Notes under the pieces: model-generated
Seen by the model: only the letters and a program-made list of their open reading frames with translations
Database searches by the model: none
What the model was told of the DNA's origin: nothing
Source of the DNA: Stieleria marina
Lineage (GTDB): Bacteria; Planctomycetota; Planctomycetia; Pirellulales; Pirellulaceae
Assembly (NCBI GenBank): GCA_007741555.1
Contig: CP036526.1
Location: forward strand, 1,736,001-1,800,000
Reading direction: 5' to 3'
DNA: 64,000 bases
Part shown: in pieces, positions 17,172 to 25,460 of the stretch
Position numbering within the stretch: the stretch's first letter is position 1
Layout: every line of letters begins with the position of its first letter
Position numbers and translations under genes: made by a program

Positions 17172-17291
17172 CGACGAACCCTGACATGGCCAGAGTGCGC
17201 GATCCGGGGCTTTGCAATCGGTACATTAACCGCGCTTGCTCGATCATGTCCAACATTTTCGGGCGGCGTACGAAAACGTCGACTTTGCAGC

Positions 17292-18206
17292 ATGCTAAAC
17301 GAACACGACTATATCGAGGCCATCACAAGCGGCGATGACGCTCGATTGGCGCAGCTACTTCGCTCTTGCAACGGCGACGAACCGCTTGTCGCGTTGATCG
17401 CGGCCAGACGGCCAACCAACCACTCGATTGGTTTCGGCATGACTCTTTTGCAGCTCGCATCGATCAGAGAGCGCAAACCCGGGCACCCGTCAAAGTTGTT
17501 GATTGATCACGGTGCCAAAGTCGATTTGCATTCAGCCTGTGGGTTGGGCATGACCGAACGCATTCAATACCTTTTGCGCGACCGCCCTGTGGGGGTGAGT
17601 GATCAAGTTGATACCTACTTTCCGATCCAGTTTGCGATCACCGCTGGGCGACCCGAAGTGATTCAATTCCTGGTGGAACACGGCGATGACGTGAACCGCA
17701 ACTTTAAAAAGGTCGCGTATTTCGGCTGGGAAGATGACGCGATCGGCCAGGACTATCTCCCTTGGAATCCCATCCATATGGCATCGCTTTGGGGATTTAA
17801 CAAGGAGCGTGTGCCGGTAGCTCAAGCACTCGCTGCAGCTGGGGCTAACCTGAACGCAGTCTCTCCTTTGGACGGATTCAGGCCAATTCACCTCGTCGCG
17901 ATGTCCAGTCGCATTGAAATGATAGAATTCTTTGTGTCCGAAGGTGTCGAAGTTGATAGCCGAACCGAGGCATGTGCTGTGATCAACTTGCCGAACGAAA
18001 AAGGGCCCGTGCAGGGCTACGAATGTACTTCGCTGATGGTCGCTGCTGCAGAAGGCTTTCTTGAAGCAACCGCATGTTTGCTTGACTTGGGGGCTGACCC
18101 ACTGGCTGTTAACAGCGAAGGGGATACCGCGCTGGATTTTGCTCAGCGGCGTTTTTGGGATGGTCAGCCGTATGACGGTGTCATTGATTTGTTAAAAAAG
18201 AGGTAG
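17292..18206 (+). CDS. Ankyrin-repeat protein
   Basis: A 304-residue cytoplasmic-looking protein made of ankyrin repeats of about 33 residues. Recognisable units include GMTLLQLASIRER...LLIDHGAKVD, FPIQFAITAGRPEVIQFLVE, WNPIHMASLWG...ALAAAGANLNAV, FRPIHLVAMSSRIEMIEFFV, and the last unit with SLMVAAAEGFLEATACLLDL and NSEGDTALDFA. Such proteins mediate protein-protein contacts; the partner is unknown. It is the largest gene in the island. An attC-like sequence follows 24 bases after its stop codon. Confidence 0.85.
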   Translation: MLNEHDYIEAITSGDDARLAQLLRSCNGDEPLVALIAARRPTNHSIGFGMTLLQLASIRERKPGHPSKLLIDHGAKVDLHSACGLGMTERIQYLLRDRPVGVSDQVDTYFPIQFAITAGRPEVIQFLVEHGDDVNRNFKKVAYFGWEDDAIGQDYLPWNPIHMASLWGFNKERVPVAQALAAAGANLNAVSPLDGFRPIHLVAMSSRIEMIEFFVSEGVEVDSRTEACAVINLPNEKGPVQGYECTSLMVAAAEGFLEATACLLDLGADPLAVNSEGDTALDFAQRRFWDGQPYDGVIDLLKKR

Positions 18207-18229
18207 CCTACCGCCTGAAGGAAGAGACC

Positions 18230-18304
18230 GGCGAACGATTGCATGCACCGAACCGCGCGATCAAGATTTTGGGAATCTGCACAGCAACTTCGCGAGTTAT
18301 CTGA
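18230..18304 (+). repeat. attC-like site after the ankyrin gene
   Basis: The left part GGCGAACGATTGCATGCACCG (split as GGCGAAC at 18230-18236 and GCATGCACCG at 18241-18250) resembles the left ends at 18769 and 20759. The right end is CGCGAGTTATCT, carrying GTTAT at 18296-18300. Internal pairing is weak apart from CGCG blocks. Confidence 0.45.
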
Positions 18305-18364
18305 CTAAGAGTGCTGCCGTGAAAATGTTCTATGTGCCGCTTTTAGCGGAAGGAGGAATCCGAG

Positions 18365-18730
18365 ATGACGACCACGAAAACGCATGACGATCGAATCGCC
18401 AAAATGACATTTGCCTCCGTCTATCCACATTACATCGCGAAAGTCGAAAAGAAGGGACGGACCCAAGAGGAACTTCACCAAGTCATTGAATGGCTGACTG
18501 GATTCGACATCAGGAAATTGCAGAAGCTTATTGATAGTGAGGCAACGTTTGAGCAATTCTTCGCTGCGGCAACGATCAATCCTAATGCAACCCTGATTAC
18601 TGGGACAATTTGCGGATACCGTATCGAGGAGATAGAGACTCCGTTGACCCGACAGACCCGATACATGGACAAACTTGTCGACGAGCTTGCCAAGGGTCGG
18701 AAGATGGACAAAATCCTCCGAACCGCGTAA
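18365..18730 (+). CDS. DUF2200 family protein
   Basis: A 121-residue protein with a strong ribosome binding site (GGAGGA about ten bases before ATG 18365). The sequence matches the DUF2200 pattern as I know it: HDDRIAKMTFASVYPHYIAKVEKKGRT, cited here in two parts, HDDRIAKM and FASVYPHYI; then ELHQVIEWLTGF, then ICGYRIEEIETPL and MDKLVDELAKGRKMDKILR. The function of the family is not known; members are small soluble proteins. It is commonly found in gene cassettes and on accessory DNA, which suits the context. Confidence 0.8.
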   Translation: MTTTKTHDDRIAKMTFASVYPHYIAKVEKKGRTQEELHQVIEWLTGFDIRKLQKLIDSEATFEQFFAAATINPNATLITGTICGYRIEEIETPLTRQTRYMDKLVDELAKGRKMDKILRTA

Positions 18731-18768
18731 CGGAAAAATCCTCGAATATTGAGCGCGTGAAGCGGTGT

Positions 18769-18832
18769 GGCGAATCACGCAAAATTAAATCAACGTCAGC
18801 CGTCGCCGCGCGGCTGCGCCCAACGTTACTCC
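18769..18832 (+). repeat. Compact attC-like site
   Basis: It starts with GGCGAAT (18769-18775), contains a hairpin AGCCG (18798-18802) / CGGCT (18811-18815), and ends with CGTTACTCC (18824-18832). The order (left core, stem, GTT-containing right core) fits attC architecture. It fills most of the gap between the DUF2200 gene and the next secreted-protein gene. Confidence 0.5.
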
Positions 18833-18847
18833 AACGAGACCAGAGCC

Positions 18848-19426
18848 ATGCGAATCAGCCCTGCTTCAAGTCGATGCCTGCTGTTTGGAATCTCATTATT
18901 GATCACGACGCCTGGGTTTTCACAGAGCTCATCGGAGGACGCCTCATCGAGATTGGTTGTGACGGTTGCCGAGTACCGAACTGAGCTCAATCCGCCGCCC
19001 AATGCCTCGTCCACCGTCATACTTGGCCTACTTCTTCAAGGAGATGCAAAGCCCGTCAGAACGATCCGGGTACCAACACTCACTGATTGCCCAGCCATTT
19101 TTCGCGCTGGTGAGCGTGTTGGTTTTCCAAATCCGGCGTCGGGCAAGGACGGTGATTTAGCATTCGTAGAAGTGGGGACGACGATGCAGTTCACCACGCA
19201 ACGTAAATCGTCTGATATCCTCATGCAGCTGGACTATACGACCGCGAGCTTAGCGGACAAATGCAAAGTTGGAGCCCAGCCATCGGTTAGGAATGTGACT
19301 GCCCAGGGCACTTATTCGTTCAAACTTGGCGAGCCTGTTCTTGTTGCAAGTCTGACCGCTACCGACGGTTTCTATTTGATCGCTACCGTGACTGAACCGG
19401 CTCCATGGTCGGAGCCAAACGACTAG
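18848..19426 (+). CDS. Unknown secreted protein
   Basis: ATG 18848 opens a signal peptide (residues about 1-25, ending near PGFSQ); the upstream in-frame extension reads through the attC-like sequence and is rejected. The 192-residue product is mostly beta-like with no family that I recognise. It has three Cys-containing positions after the signal peptide at most, and no repeats. Probably periplasmic or secreted. Confidence 0.55.
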   Translation: MRISPASSRCLLFGISLLITTPGFSQSSSEDASSRLVVTVAEYRTELNPPPNASSTVILGLLLQGDAKPVRTIRVPTLTDCPAIFRAGERVGFPNPASGKDGDLAFVEVGTTMQFTTQRKSSDILMQLDYTTASLADKCKVGAQPSVRNVTAQGTYSFKLGEPVLVASLTATDGFYLIATVTEPAPWSEPND

Positions 19427-19544
19427 GCATCACTTCGCATCAAGTGGTCGAAGACGCGTCTGTGTGCGTGCGAATAAGAGTGGGCCTATGGCGTGCAGTG
19501 AAACACAGCATGGGAAGTTAGCAAATAGAAGCCACCTAAGCCGT

Positions 19545-19568
19545 GCTCAGTGACGCCGGTCGTTCTGC
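19545..19568 (+). repeat. attC-like right half
   Basis: GCTCAGTGA (to 19553), seven bases, then CGTT (19561-19564). Spacing is identical to the site at 16073-16091. A left arm is not evident in the preceding 100 bases. Confidence 0.4.
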
Positions 19569-19592
19569 TATTCAAGGATTGCTCTTCGCCAC

Positions 19593-20126
19593 ATGAGAAT
19601 TCGCCGCCGAGCCAGTTTGCCGTTCTTGTTCGGGATTCAGACGCTGCTGGCGCTGATTGCGTTCTCTGCATTCATGATGTGGTTCGGCGCATTCGGAGCG
19701 TTGATTGCGATCGCGAGTGTTGCTGTGCATTACAGCGTGTTGTCATTTGCTTCGGTCTTTCTGGCACGCTCAGGTGGCATGGCCGATCCTTCACGCTATT
19801 GCGATTGGCAATTCGTAGCCCCGGACGATGGCACCGTGCTTCGTGTTGTTGTCACAACCTTTCTTGTTTTTCACTACGTCTGGCAGTTGTTCTGGCTGAT
19901 AGTGATGCTGCCGGCAGGTTTCCCCGCGATTTGGCACAGTCGTTCACTAGGGCCGCTTTCGTTGGCGCACGTCGAACACCTTTGCTTGGCCGCGTTTTCG
20001 TTGCTGCTTGTTACGTCTTTACTTTCGCGTGCGTATGCAGGAGCACGCTTTTCGCGCCGAATTTGCATCGAGACATCGACACTGCTAACCTTCTTGCTTG
20101 CGTCCCACTTTGCCATACCGCCGTAG
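19593..20126 (+). CDS. Unknown polytopic membrane protein
   Basis: A 177-residue protein with about five hydrophobic segments, starting MRIRRRAS and then directly a membrane helix. A longer overlapping frame (19550-20488) is rejected because it crosses an attC-like sequence and lacks coherent features. No family recognised. It lies between two attC-like sequences in the island. Confidence 0.5.
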   Translation: MRIRRRASLPFLFGIQTLLALIAFSAFMMWFGAFGALIAIASVAVHYSVLSFASVFLARSGGMADPSRYCDWQFVAPDDGTVLRVVVTTFLVFHYVWQLFWLIVMLPAGFPAIWHSRSLGPLSLAHVEHLCLAAFSLLLVTSLLSRAYAGARFSRRICIETSTLLTFLLASHFAIPP

Positions 20127-20140
20127 TAAATCGAAAAGCA

Positions 20141-20219
20141 GATCCATGCGATGGATCGAAGTCGCGGGCAGGGCGTTTTGGAGAGGGGAAGCCACAATGG
20201 CGTCGCTCGGTCAGCGTCT
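20141..20219 (+). repeat. attC-like site before the DUF4303-like gene
   Basis: The left part ATCCATGCGATGGATCGAAG (20142-20161) resembles the left ends of the other sites (CATGCAAATCACCGGAG at 20765). The right part GCTCGGTCAGCGTC (from about 20205) resembles CTCGGTGAxxGC. The right GTT core is lost. Confidence 0.4.
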
Positions 20220-20240
20220 TTTTTTGCCGAAAGGAATACG

Positions 20241-20756
20241 TTGGACAACACAGAGCTTTTAGCAGAACTGCGGTCGCAACTGCGGGCCCTCATCACGTCG
20301 AACTATGCGGACCTTACGCAACAGTTCGGCGACATCTGCGGTTATGCGATTTGTGCGCCTCCGTATTTCGAGCACATCTTTCCGGCCTATCAGCGCGCGT
20401 CCGCGTTGCAGAAATGTGCAACCGATTCCCTGGGACTGAATGCGCATTTCCCGCCGCAATGGCAGTCCATTGGGACGCAAATGTTTGATGCCAAATTCAA
20501 TGAACTCACTTCACTGATCTCAGAACGCCGATGCGACAACGAAAGCCTTGAGGCAACTGCGGTTTTTAATACGATACTCGATGTCTTGATCGACGTTGAA
20601 CACGACGGTGTTTTCGGGCCACGATCAGGTGAGCGGTTTGTGACGATGTGGGACGTGGGTGGAGACGAGTCAATGATTCTCGCAGCCTCCCAAAAACTGA
20701 ATTCAGCAACAGTCCACGCATCCGCCATGGAAACATTTGGCGTCGAATCCTCGTGA
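20241..20756 (+). CDS. DUF4303-like protein
   Basis: TTG 20241 is chosen over a frame start at 20151 because AAGGA lies five bases before it and the upstream codons are attC-like sequence. The 171-residue product begins DNTELLAELRSQLRALI, contains CGYAICAPPYFEHIFPAYQ, and ends with RFVTMWDVGGDESMILAASQ, the general pattern of the DUF4303 family as I recall it. Function unknown. It is the last complete gene of the array. Confidence 0.5.
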   Translation: MDNTELLAELRSQLRALITSNYADLTQQFGDICGYAICAPPYFEHIFPAYQRASALQKCATDSLGLNAHFPPQWQSIGTQMFDAKFNELTSLISERRCDNESLEATAVFNTILDVLIDVEHDGVFGPRSGERFVTMWDVGGDESMILAASQKLNSATVHASAMETFGVESS

Positions 20757-20758
20757 GC

Positions 20759-20790
20759 GGCGAACCATGCAAATCACCGGAGGGCGAGTC
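20759..20790 (+). repeat. attC-like left half at the end of the array
   Basis: GGCGAACCATGCAAATCACC (20759-20778) followed by GGAGGGCGAGTC. It starts two bases after the DUF4303-like stop codon. A right half is not found; the later CGTTAGAT at about 20870 is a possible partner core. Confidence 0.45.
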
Positions 20791-21064
20791 GATTGTCTTC
20801 TGGCCTGTCTTTGCGATTCGTTTTGCCGGCGCGGGATGCGATGATGCGGCGGATGTACTTATGGCATTCGTTAGATCGCTTGGCTCCGACGACCTCAAGT
20901 TGTGATTGAAAGTGAGTTGCCCCTTTTAACAGCGGTTTTGCGATATTCCTACCGGCTTTGTTGACCACAAACCGCGAGGAAACGCGATTCGTTGGCTCAG
21001 TTACAATGAGCGTTTTCACGAATAGTTCGATGGGGCATTTGCGCCGGATCGGTAGGGAGAACGC
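20791..21064. other. Gap after the array, possible cassette remnant
   Basis: A plus-strand frame ending at 20905 reads FWPVFAIRFAGAGCDDAADV and then FVRSLGSDDLKL, which looks like the tail of a protein but has no start of its own. It may be the end of a lost cassette gene. The rest, to 21064, contains no recognisable feature. Confidence 0.3.
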
Positions 21065-22933
21065 ATGTATCGCGTAGCAGTTGGGATTGTTTGGTCACTC
21101 ACGTTCTGGTTGGTGTCCGTCGGTGCTCAGGATGGACTTTCAAGCTCGGAGCGACTGTGGACGGATTCGACCGGTCGCTTCCAGGTGAAGGCGAAACTGA
21201 TTCGGAAAGATCCGACGCAGGTCGTTCTGAAGAAGAGCGACGGACGGACGATCGAAATTCCTATCGCCCGTCTTAGCAAAGCAAACCAAACCTATCTAAA
21301 GCAGTTGAAAACGCCTGCGGAAGGCGACGCGAAACCACTTTCAACAGAAAGTCTGATTGACGGTCCGCAGAAGCCTGTTGATTCAAAACTGAGTCTCGGT
21401 TCGGCCCGCCGTTTGGACTACTCTCAGCCCATCTGGAACGTCAAAGTTGCCAGTGCGCAATCGCCGAGCAACGGGTCACGTACGATCAGTTTGCCGAAGC
21501 CACATGGCCGCCGACAGCCTCATGCGATCAATGGTCTGTTTAGGAAAGCCGCCGTCAGCGATGTGAGCGGTTCGGGCGCATCCGCTCAGACACGCCTCTT
21601 GGTCGGCGACTTTCGATCGGGGGAACTGACCGAGCTACCACCAGAAACCGGTGCAGCGATGCACCCGGTTGCCCTTCTGGGAGACGGGACCACGATCGTG
21701 ATGGTTGGGACAGGAAAAGACGGGACAACTTCGACGGCGGACCTGCAATCCTGGCGCGTCAAAAACGGTGTGCTTCAGCGGGGCGAAATCTGGACGCCCT
21801 ACGCTGACCGACGCAACAGTACCATACGGTTTGCGACGGCAGGCCCCGGAAACAGTCTGATCACCTGCAGCAAAGGTGGCCATGTGGTGGCCTGGGAGAT
21901 GCCAAGTCGACGAGCGATGTGGCAAATCGAAATGGGGTCGCCGCCTTACTGGCACACGACGGAAGACCAATCTCGGTTGGCCATCGCATCGGCGACGCAA
22001 CTTGTCATCGTCGATCTTTCCGATGGCAAGATTGTCGGTTCGCAGCCGCTGAGTGTACTTGGGCGTATCAGCTATCCCAAGCTTTCGTTCAATCCCAGTG
22101 AAGACAAACTGTATCTGTCATCGATCGGGCGCGTGCTGATTTTGGATTTGCAGAGCAACCGGTGGATTCAAGATATAGACGTAAGCGGCGTTGGCACCAG
22201 CAACGGAGCGATCTTTTGCGACGACAAATACGTTTTGATCGATGGCAGCAGTCTGGTCGACTGGCGCAGCGGTGCGAAGGTCGCCCGGTACAGCGGATTG
22301 GGTGCTCCGCTCCAGGCGGGCCACTTCACCTACGTCGTCTCTGACACAGAAATGCGGATGATCGATCTGCCTTTGGCGGAATCCGCGGGCAAGCCTGCGG
22401 ATTCGTCTGCTGGCCAACCTGCCAAATCAGAGGGGCGCCCCCAAACGATCGCCATGGATCGCGCCCAAGTTGGCAGCGCCCTGGGTGGCAGCGGGGAAGG
22501 CAACAGCGCTGACATAAACAAGCAGGCCGCCGGTCTGATAGGTCGGTGGCAGATACAGGCAGAAGATTCGTATGGCAGTGGGAACATCGGAAAGAGCCGT
22601 AGCACCTATCGGTTTGCCACCGACAAGACCTACGAAGTCTACTCCACTTTGACCGTGTTAATTGCAGCAACTGGAAAGCAGGTTTACACCGTGACTAGTC
22701 GCGAGCAGGGGACATGGACTCAACAGGGAAAAGAGATTTGCTTGACAGAAAAGGAGAGCAAACTGGTCGAATTTAAGTCCGCAACATCGGCCGTAACACG
22801 CGAGACATTTGAAACCGCGATTGCGAAAAAGGCACCGCCGGTGACGTACACCATTCTTTCGCAAGACGCAAAGACAGTGAAGCTAGGTCTTGCAGGGGGC
22901 GGTGGCACAATGGTGCTTCAGCGAGTTGACTAG
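21065..22933 (+). CDS. Secreted SHD1-domain protein with beta-propeller-like region
   Basis: A 622-residue protein with a signal peptide (residues 1-21). Residues about 31-80 form an SHD1 (SLA1 homology domain 1) module, seen as RLWTDSTGRFQVKAKLI then VVLKKSDGRTIEIPIARLS, a domain common in planctomycete secreted proteins. Residues about 110-450 consist of repeated beta strands reminiscent of a WD/quinoprotein-type propeller (for example HVVAWEMPSRRAMWQIEM). After a Ser/Gly/Ala linker, the last 130 residues begin GLIGRWQIQAED and form a lipocalin-like beta module. Likely extracytoplasmic; function unknown, with a binding or scaffolding role most likely. Confidence 0.75.
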   Translation: MYRVAVGIVWSLTFWLVSVGAQDGLSSSERLWTDSTGRFQVKAKLIRKDPTQVVLKKSDGRTIEIPIARLSKANQTYLKQLKTPAEGDAKPLSTESLIDGPQKPVDSKLSLGSARRLDYSQPIWNVKVASAQSPSNGSRTISLPKPHGRRQPHAINGLFRKAAVSDVSGSGASAQTRLLVGDFRSGELTELPPETGAAMHPVALLGDGTTIVMVGTGKDGTTSTADLQSWRVKNGVLQRGEIWTPYADRRNSTIRFATAGPGNSLITCSKGGHVVAWEMPSRRAMWQIEMGSPPYWHTTEDQSRLAIASATQLVIVDLSDGKIVGSQPLSVLGRISYPKLSFNPSEDKLYLSSIGRVLILDLQSNRWIQDIDVSGVGTSNGAIFCDDKYVLIDGSSLVDWRSGAKVARYSGLGAPLQAGHFTYVVSDTEMRMIDLPLAESAGKPADSSAGQPAKSEGRPQTIAMDRAQVGSALGGSGEGNSADINKQAAGLIGRWQIQAEDSYGSGNIGKSRSTYRFATDKTYEVYSTLTVLIAATGKQVYTVTSREQGTWTQQGKEICLTEKESKLVEFKSATSAVTRETFETAIAKKAPPVTYTILSQDAKTVKLGLAGGGGTMVLQRVD

Positions 22934-23054
22934 ATTCCTAATGCGAAACGGCGTTTTGGCATCGTTCGACGTCGCCGTGCTGAAATCCCAGCGACGCGAA
23001 TCGATTCAGGTTCGAATCGACGTATTTAGTCGGTGTGTTTTTTGTTCTCGGTTT

Positions 23055-24320
23055 CTATTGCTTCTTGGGCTGGAGAAAGACAATGCAGGATGGATTGCCG
23101 ACCGGGACGTACTGCTCTGTGAATTTGAGTTTGCCGCTGTCTTGGTTGACTTGGAAGATAGCGATGTTGTCTGCTCGCTGATTGCACGAGTAGAGAAACT
23201 CGCCACTGGGATCAAAGGCGAAACTGCGAGGATAGTTGCCTCGCGTCCAGGTGTAGTCAACGAATTGCAATTGGCCATCAGCGCCCACGGCGAAGATTCC
23301 GATACTGTCGTGAAGTCGATTGCCGGCGTAGACGAACTTGCCATCTTGGGAAACAAGAATCTCGGAACAGAAATTACTGCCTGCGTACGTGGGTGGCAGG
23401 GTCGAGATCGTCTGGCGATTGGTGAGTTTTCCGGTGGAGGATTCGTAATCAAAGAGCGCGATCGTCGAACCCTCTTCTTGAATCGAATAGAACCAACGCC
23501 CGTGAGGATGAAAATGAAAATGACGCGGGCCATCTCCAGGCGGAAGACTGACGACGTGGTTTTTGCCGGGCGAGAGTGTTCCGTCGACGGCGTTGAATTT
23601 CCAGACATAGATTTTGTCTAATCCCAGGTCGACATGAATCACGAACTGACCGCTGGGATCGGACTGAATCATGTGGGCGTGCGTGCGGTCATGGCCGCTA
23701 AATGCAAAGCTGCCCTGAGGAGCATTGGTCGCTCGGGTGGGGCCGATTGGACCGGAGTCATTCTGGATATCGGTCGCGTTTCCCAAACTGCCATCGGACT
23801 GAATCGGGAGTACCGACACGGAGCCTGCAAAGTAGTTCGCCGCAAAGAGGTATTTGCCACTCGGGTGAATGCTAACGTAAGTCGGGCCCGCGCCACCGGC
23901 ATCCACGGTGCCCAGTGGCCGGAGGTTTCCGTCGGTCGGGTTGATTTCAAAGGAGCTGATCGAACCATGCTTGTCCTTTCCGAACCGATCCGTTTCGTTG
24001 GCTGAATAAAGCCGAGTGCCGTCCGAGTTGATCGCAAGATGACTTGGGCTGGTTCCCAGCGGGAATGTCCCACGTGGAACGAGTGCGCCGGTGCTCCGAT
24101 TCACTTCGAAAATGTGAATGCCTGCTCCGTTGCCGGGAGGAAGATCTACTTGAGTCGGCAGGGTGTCTTTGAGCGGCGAGCTGAACGTTCCGACGTAGGC
24201 AAACAAAGGGCGCTCGGGATCGTCTGCCATAAGCGCAGCGGGCGAGGCAAGCAGGCAGGTTGCCAACAGACATAATCCAGCAAGAAGCTTTGAATAGAAA
24301 CCTGGCTGAGTGACATTCAT
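23055..24320 (-). CDS. Secreted lactonase-type seven-bladed beta-propeller
   Basis: The frame extends upstream to 24824, but ATG 24320 opens a signal peptide (residues about 1-33), so the protein is 421 residues. It matches the 6-phosphogluconolactonase (YbhE/Pgl, 'lactonase') propeller family: YVGTFSSPLKD near the start, GTSPSHLAINSDGTRLYSAN, GPTYVSIHPSGKYLFAANY, GDGPRHFHFHPHGRWFYSIQ, and GNYPRSFAFDPSGEFLYSCN, each a blade. Because it carries a signal peptide, a sugar lactone or other external lactone is more likely than cytosolic 6-phosphogluconolactone. It is convergent with the SHD1 gene. Confidence 0.85.
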   Translation of the reverse strand: MNVTQPGFYSKLLAGLCLLATCLLASPAALMADDPERPLFAYVGTFSSPLKDTLPTQVDLPPGNGAGIHIFEVNRSTGALVPRGTFPLGTSPSHLAINSDGTRLYSANETDRFGKDKHGSISSFEINPTDGNLRPLGTVDAGGAGPTYVSIHPSGKYLFAANYFAGSVSVLPIQSDGSLGNATDIQNDSGPIGPTRATNAPQGSFAFSGHDRTHAHMIQSDPSGQFVIHVDLGLDKIYVWKFNAVDGTLSPGKNHVVSLPPGDGPRHFHFHPHGRWFYSIQEEGSTIALFDYESSTGKLTNRQTISTLPPTYAGSNFCSEILVSQDGKFVYAGNRLHDSIGIFAVGADGQLQFVDYTWTRGNYPRSFAFDPSGEFLYSCNQRADNIAIFQVNQDSGKLKFTEQYVPVGNPSCIVFLQPKKQ

Positions 24321-24629
24321 GTGATTTGATCGGTGGAGGGGCTGAGGCGGGAGGACAAGATGCGTCGCCATTCTACGCCAATCTGGCGAGGTGTTCTGCA
24401 TGCGTTTCGCAAGCATGAAAGGGGGGCGTCTGAGTAAAAAAAATCTTGGTTCGCATTTTGATCCGACGGATGCATTAGCACAAAGTAAAGGCGTATTGAT
24501 CTGCAAACGGGAGCAAAAATGCGCGGTACCGAAACGGAGGTGAACTTGGCAAACCAAGCTATTCGCTGGCACACGTGTTAGACTCTGGCTTGGATCGGTG
24601 TTTTTTCTTTCTGCGTCGGAGATAGTTTG

Positions 24630-25310
24630 ATGAAGTCGGTAGTAAGGCAGGCAGGACTCGTTGTGTTTTTGATGTTCTTGATTCCGTGCACGACGGTTTC
24701 GGCTCAGTTGTCCGGCATTGGGCAGGTGTTGGAACGGGCCAATCAAACGGCGTCCAGCGTTGCTGGCACAAAGAGCTTGGAAGAGTTTCGCACTTGGGTA
24801 AACGCCTATGTCGCCAATCCCCAAGGCGATGTGCTAGTTCCTTTGAAATGGTTTGATGAGCACTTCGACGCCGAAACTGCGCGGGCTTTGAAAACTGAGT
24901 ATCGTCAAGCAGCGTCGATGTACTCTGGCATCGGGAACTTGGTCGCCAAACAAAAGGCTCAGGGAAAGACCAACTTGGAACTTGCCATGCATACCAAGGC
25001 CATCGACCCCACGGCGACGGGCTGGCAGAACGCAGCACTTCAGCGAATGACCAAACCGACGCCGTTGTATTCGCTGCGGATGGTCCGCCCGGGCGCAACG
25101 AGCGGTTTCAGCTTGGTTTCGTTTGTTTATGTCGATGGCCGGTTTGCGTTTGCAGGAAAGCTGAGCGCACTGCATGATCCCCAAGACGATTTAGCCACCA
25201 AGATTCTTTGCACGACCGCAATCGAAAAGATGGAAAAAGTGTTGCAGGAAAAAGGCCTGATCAAATCGTCGGCAGTGGAACATCTGAAGCAAGCCGGTGT
25301 GCTGAAGTAG
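24630..25310 (+). CDS. Unknown secreted protein
   Basis: ATG 24630 (GGAG nine bases upstream) opens a signal peptide (residues 1-25, ending VSA). The 226-residue product is mainly helical in its first half, with a beta-rich segment around SGFSLVSFVYVDGRFAFAGK, and a helical end. No family recognised. It is divergent from the lactonase-like gene and convergent with the sigma factor gene; a weak hairpin in the 150-base gap to the latter has no T tract. Confidence 0.65.
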   Translation: MKSVVRQAGLVVFLMFLIPCTTVSAQLSGIGQVLERANQTASSVAGTKSLEEFRTWVNAYVANPQGDVLVPLKWFDEHFDAETARALKTEYRQAASMYSGIGNLVAKQKAQGKTNLELAMHTKAIDPTATGWQNAALQRMTKPTPLYSLRMVRPGATSGFSLVSFVYVDGRFAFAGKLSALHDPQDDLATKILCTTAIEKMEKVLQEKGLIKSSAVEHLKQAGVLK

Positions 25311-25460
25311 CGTTGACTGATGGCTCGTTGGGGATTGCCCGCCAGTGTTAGCGAGAGGCTTTAGACGCTGGCAATCCGCTACATCGCAATCCGCTAAATG
25401 ACAACGCGGGTACGTTGGGTTGAAATATTGCGGCTGGGCCCAACGTCTGGGCCGGCCCAT

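Noticed and set aside
17172-17291. attC-like site between the membrane protein and ankyrin genes
   Set aside because: Neither the GGCGAAC left motif nor the CTCGGTGA right motif is present there.
19550-20488. 312-codon plus-strand frame overlapping two island genes
   Set aside because: It crosses an attC-like sequence and has no coherent domain. The frames at 19593 and 20241 have membrane segments or a ribosome binding site and family-like sequence.
22890-23621. 243-codon plus-strand frame opposite the lactonase-like gene
   Set aside because: It is the antisense shadow of the propeller gene and shows no motifs.
24321-24824. 168-codon N-terminal extension of the lactonase-like protein
   Set aside because: The extension is not protein-like and a clear signal peptide begins at 24320.
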